Notes under the pieces: generated by a model
The model's database searches: none
Told to the model about the DNA's origin: nothing
What the model saw: the letters and a program-made list of their open reading frames with translations, nothing else
In this document: piece by piece, positions 5,786 through 8,497 of the stretch
Position numbering within the stretch: the first letter of the stretch is position 1
Layout: the number at the start of each line of letters is the position of its first letter
Origin: Caryophanales bacterium UBA3835
GTDB taxonomy: Bacteria > Bacillota_I > Bacilli_A > RFN20 > CAG-826
Assembly: GCA_002392945.1 (NCBI GenBank)
Contig: DGHZ01000054.1
Span: forward strand, 1 to 8,497
Direction: 5' to 3'
Length of the DNA stretch: 8,497 bases
Position numbers and translations under genes: made by a program

Positions 5786-5805
5786 TAAATAGTCAATAAC
5801 GCAAC

Positions 5806-5835
5806 AAAAAACTCCCAACTATCTTGCTGGGAGTT
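5806..5835 (-). terminator. Rho-independent terminator of the GH36-glycosyltransferase operon
   Basis: On the - strand AACTCCCA pairs with TGGGAGTT (8 bp; + strand 5810-5817 and 5828-5835) around a 10-nt loop, followed by a run of T. It lies 13 nt after the glycosyltransferase stop. On the + strand it has no good T-tract, though it could still stop or protect the small-peptide mRNA. Confidence 0.88.
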
Positions 5836-5848
5836 AAGTTAGTTAATA

Positions 5849-7276
5849 TTATTTACCGACTGCGAGCTTCACACATTCATAAGCGCCGTTATAATGGCCT
5901 TGTTTCTTAAGTTCATCAATACGGTCACATAAGTGCGGAATGAGTTCTTTATCGCTAATGACACGGTCAAGCATCTCATTAGCCTCTTTTTTAGTTGGAC
6001 ATTCTGGAGTGGAATCTCCGTTTTCTTGTCCGTTAACCGCTCCATAGACTTCATGGCCACCGATGTGACGCATAAAGAGCTTAGGAATTGGATAATAGGC
6101 TAATTCAGATGGTTTAGTGACTAATAAGTCAGTAACAGGCATTAATAAGTTTGTGGAATACACAGCTTCAAAGATATCTTTGTTATAAATACAGTAGATA
6201 CCTTCGGCATCGCCTTCTTTAATCTCTTTCACTAATTCTTTTAATTTAGAGTATTCATTAAAGAAGTTTTTGGTTTCTACATTGACCTTTTTAATCATCT
6301 TTTCATAGACGTTTAAGTGATCACCAAAGTTAATAAATAAGGCCACTTTCTTTTCTTTAACATAAGGTAAGAGGTGCTTCACCATGGATAAGAACATATC
6401 AAATCCGGCACCGGCTCCACCTACTGTCATAAGGATTCTAAGTGGTTTATTATTAGCGATTCTAGCTTTTCTACGCTTATTATCGCCTTCTAGATCCACT
6501 AAAAGTTCATGGTCAATAAAACAGCCCACCATCTTAAGTTTGTCTGCAGGAATGCCCTCTAATGGCTTTTTATCAAAGCCTCTAAGAGTCTTATATCCAA
6601 AATAGGCAAATGGAGTTTGAACAGTATGGATTGCTCCTTCAGATAAATGTAAACCCATTGGCCAGTTATCAGGAATGGCGTTAACAACGTGAGTCATACC
6701 TGCGTGAATCGCTCCTTGAGAAGGCCAAACGTGAGTGGCGATATAAGGAATATCCTTTGGGATATTTCTAAATATAGGGACTAAAAGTTCACTATTAGCC
6801 TGGTCTTTCGCGTTATAACTTATCTTTTTGAAACCTTCAGAGTTAAGTGGTTCCCACACTAACTTATTAAAGAGCTTAGATTTTTGAGAGATACGGCTCG
6901 CTAAAGAATACATATCATTTTGTTTTCTAATCATTTTTGAGCCAGTAGCATCAAAACTCGCTAAGTCTAACCAATAAGGTTTATAGCCAAGCGCTTTTGC
7001 CGCGCTAGCCATGGCGATAGAAATACGGTAATGACCAAATCCCATTCTGATATTTCCCACAATTAAAGCTTTCTTATCAAATGGTTGATTCTCTTCACCA
7101 AAGACAATATTGGAAGCACCAATAAAATCTAAAGTAGGGATTTCTTTAAAGGCAATTTTATAGTCTTTATTAGAGTCATCTCCATAAGACTTAATAAATT
7201 TCTTTTTGCTTTTATAAGCTTTTTTGACAACCTTTTTAGGTTGAGGATTGTTAAAAATTGAACTTGTTTTACTCAT
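5849..7276 (-). CDS. GT-B-like putative glycosyltransferase (MGDG synthase/MurG-like features)
   Basis: 475 residues, no membrane segment. A basic, low-complexity N-terminus (13-30, Lys-rich) precedes the globular part. The first Rossmann-like half opens with LIVGNIRMGFGHYR (71-84), resembling the N-terminal glycine loop of GT28/MurG-like enzymes, with His82 in the usual basic position. The second half starts near TVGGAGAG (284-291), matching the family's glycine-rich 'GGG/GGS' donor-side loop. VTKPSELAYYPIPKLF (386-401) resembles the donor-binding 'KPGG-x-T' region. The family is inferred from these motifs only; donor and acceptor are unknown, and many relatives are probably labelled hypothetical. 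I chose the start at 7276 because AGGAG lies 6 nt upstream and the ATG overlaps the GH36 stop by 8 nt. An in-frame ATG at 7324 lies deep in the GH36 gene without support. The pairing suggests alpha-galactosyl glycoconjugate metabolism. Confidence 0.65.
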   Translation of the reverse strand: MSKTSSIFNNPQPKKVVKKAYKSKKKFIKSYGDDSNKDYKIAFKEIPTLDFIGASNIVFGEENQPFDKKALIVGNIRMGFGHYRISIAMASAAKALGYKPYWLDLASFDATGSKMIRKQNDMYSLASRISQKSKLFNKLVWEPLNSEGFKKISYNAKDQANSELLVPIFRNIPKDIPYIATHVWPSQGAIHAGMTHVVNAIPDNWPMGLHLSEGAIHTVQTPFAYFGYKTLRGFDKKPLEGIPADKLKMVGCFIDHELLVDLEGDNKRRKARIANNKPLRILMTVGGAGAGFDMFLSMVKHLLPYVKEKKVALFINFGDHLNVYEKMIKKVNVETKNFFNEYSKLKELVKEIKEGDAEGIYCIYNKDIFEAVYSTNLLMPVTDLLVTKPSELAYYPIPKLFMRHIGGHEVYGAVNGQENGDSTPECPTKKEANEMLDRVISDKELIPHLCDRIDELKKQGHYNGAYECVKLAVGK

Positions 7277-8497
7277 GTAACACTCCTTTTTTGGTGTTAT
7301 ACACCATATGATGGATTTCGCCATCTAATTCATATTCGATAGCGATTTTCTTTTTATTTAAACGGTTAACATTAATGACTTTTCCGTTTTTAAATAGGCG
7401 TAAAGCCTCTTCTAAGATTTCTTTTTTCTTATCATCATAAGTCGCGATATCGTCGCTAGTCATAAGGACACTACCAAATAAAGCGTTAATCTTAGTTAAG
7501 GCATATCTTTGTTTATTTGAAAGTTTGATGTTATCGTCTCTAAGAAGGAAGACATCTGGGTCATTACCAAATAAACGTTGATCAAAGATATGACGATATA
7601 TCGTATTTTGAAGAGTAACTTTTGTGGAGATTCTTTCTCTATGGAACATTCTCATAAAAGCGACATCATCAAAAATTAAAGAGACGTCTGGTCCGATTCT
7701 TAAATAATCAAAGTTCTTATAAGAATTAATGATATTTGCCCCACACCCTAAGATTAATTTATCTTTTAAAGTGTCTCTTAATAATTTATAGGCATCTAAT
7801 TGATTTTGACATCTACTCTTTCCCTTACAAGGGATTAAGCTAGATGCATATAAGAAATCTAATTTAAAGAATTCAAAGCCCATATCCATATAATGCTTTA
7901 AGCATTTTTTGATATATTCTCTAGCTTTAGGATTATAAATATCTAAAGAATAAAATCCAGACCAGTTACCACCAGTTTTTATTGGTTTACCTTTAGAGTC
8001 TTTCACTAACCAATCCTGATGTTCTTTAAAGATTTTAGATTTAGTCTCAACCGCAAAAGGAGCGAGCCAGATACCAGGCTTAAATCCTTTTTCTTTGATT
8101 CTATTAACGATAGGTTCTAATCCTTTAGGAAATTTAGTTTTATCAACTTCTAACCAGTCTCCTACATAAGTTTCATAGCCATCATCAATCTGGAAGACGT
8201 TAAATCTATTATCTAAAGCGTCTAAATCTCTTAATATGATTTCTTCATTGATGTTTTGATAATAGTTATACCAAGATGTATAACCAAAGATCTTTTCTTT
8301 ATTTAAAAGTGGGAAGTCCTCATTAAATTCTTCTATTCCTTCTTCATAAGAATTAAAGAAACGATAATCAAAGATTGTGACCTCTTCGCCTTCTTTAACT
8401 TCAATCCCTTTAACGTCAGAAATAAGTTTTAGACATCTTTGGTCTTTAAATAATTCAATAATTAAATACGCAGTCTCATAGTTTAAAGAATATAAGA
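7269..8497 (-). CDS. GH36-family alpha-galactosidase (N-terminus beyond window)
   Basis: The frame stays open from the stop at 7269 to the window edge, giving 408 visible residues; the beginning is missing. The catalytic barrel is classic family GH36. In order: FQIDDGYE (about 8175-8195), VGDW (8154-8165), KFPKGLEPIVNRIKEKGFKP (about 8076-8135), GIWLAPF (8055-8075), the KD-SKGKPI loop near 8000, SLDIYNP, FFKLDFLYAS with nucleophile Asp encoded at 7857-7859, the GCGANI loop, and RIGPDV with the acid/base Asp at 7686-7688. A short C-terminal beta region follows. It should hydrolyse terminal alpha-galactosides such as raffinose-type sugars or galactosyl glycoconjugates. A GTG at 8004-8006 is an internal valine, not a start. 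Presence of a signal peptide cannot be judged. It is the upstream gene of an overlapping pair with the glycosyltransferase. Confidence 0.9.
   Translation of the reverse strand, partial: LYSLNYETAYLIIELFKDQRCLKLISDVKGIEVKEGEEVTIFDYRFFNSYEEGIEEFNEDFPLLNKEKIFGYTSWYNYYQNINEEIILRDLDALDNRFNVFQIDDGYETYVGDWLEVDKTKFPKGLEPIVNRIKEKGFKPGIWLAPFAVETKSKIFKEHQDWLVKDSKGKPIKTGGNWSGFYSLDIYNPKAREYIKKCLKHYMDMGFEFFKLDFLYASSLIPCKGKSRCQNQLDAYKLLRDTLKDKLILGCGANIINSYKNFDYLRIGPDVSLIFDDVAFMRMFHRERISTKVTLQNTIYRHIFDQRLFGNDPDVFLLRDDNIKLSNKQRYALTKINALFGSVLMTSDDIATYDDKKKEILEEALRLFKNGKVINVNRLNKKKIAIEYELDGEIHHMVYNTKKGVLHE
7283..7287 (-). promoter_or_regulatory. Ribosome binding site deciding the glycosyltransferase start
   Basis: AGGAG on the - strand ends 6 nt before the ATG at 7276, within the last codons of the GH36 gene. 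It rules in the short form of the protein over the in-frame ATG at 7324, which would add 16 residues. Confidence 0.8.

Noticed and set aside
5418..5848. Mobile element, CRISPR array, tRNA or att site in the large gap
   Set aside because: No terminal inverted repeats or target duplications, no regularly spaced repeats, and no tRNA-like cloverleaf were seen; the gap is better explained by the small-peptide locus.
6384..6605. + strand ORF opposite the glycosyltransferase
   Set aside because: Antisense shadow without RBS or recognisable features.
7277..7324. In-frame upstream ATG that would lengthen the glycosyltransferase by 16 residues
   Set aside because: No RBS there, it lies deep in the GH36 coding region, and the ATG at 7276 has AGGAG at ideal distance.
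8004..8006. GTG as a start for a short alpha-galactosidase-like protein
   Set aside because: The same frame continues upstream to the window edge with conserved GH36 barrel motifs, so this is an internal valine and the gene is cut by the window, not by mutation.

Overview
The window is AT-rich DNA from a low-GC Gram-positive bacterium (Bacillota, probably a Bacilli/Erysipelotrichia-like or Mollicutes-related gut lineage). The gene types support this: a heterodimeric ABC exporter, a FakA/FakB-type fatty acid kinase pair, strong AGGAG-type ribosome binding sites and U-tailed hairpin terminators. Tryptophan is encoded by TGG throughout and no TGA lies inside a gene, so the standard bacterial code fits. 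None of the annotated genes whose end is visible stops with TGA. The lineage assignment is inference; no rRNA or other marker gene is present.

Layout. Positions 1-2104 (+): the last codons of one ABC half-transporter, then a complete second half-transporter whose start overlaps the first gene's stop, ending at a probably bidirectional terminator (2113-2143). Positions 2142-4741 (-): a two-gene operon, degV/fakB-like then fakA-like, for capture and ATP-dependent phosphorylation of fatty acids. A TetR-family regulator (4848-5417, +) is divergent from it, and the shared intergenic region holds a 28-bp imperfect palindrome lying over the candidate promoters of both sides. Positions 5849-8497 (-): a GH36 alpha-galactosidase (N-terminus beyond the window) whose end overlaps by 8 nt the start of a GT-B-like putative glycosyltransferase; the pair ends at a strong terminator.

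The most interesting part is the 430-bp gap at 5418-5848. It is not empty. It encodes a 22-residue very hydrophobic peptide (5671-5739, +) with a strong ribosome binding site, preceded by a leader that can fold into a roughly 90-nt hairpin and that carries short direct repeats. A near-consensus promoter (TTGACA, 17 nt, TACTTT) points back from the other strand just past the peptide's stop codon, so an RNA started there would be antisense to the peptide gene. This is the architecture of a type I toxin-antitoxin locus. I do not recognise the peptide as a named family.

How the genes work together: the TetR protein probably represses or activates the fatty-acid kinase operon from the shared operator. 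The GH36/GT pair is probably translationally coupled and points to galactoside or galactosyl-glycoconjugate metabolism, but the acceptor cannot be read from sequence. The ABC exporter appears independent of both.
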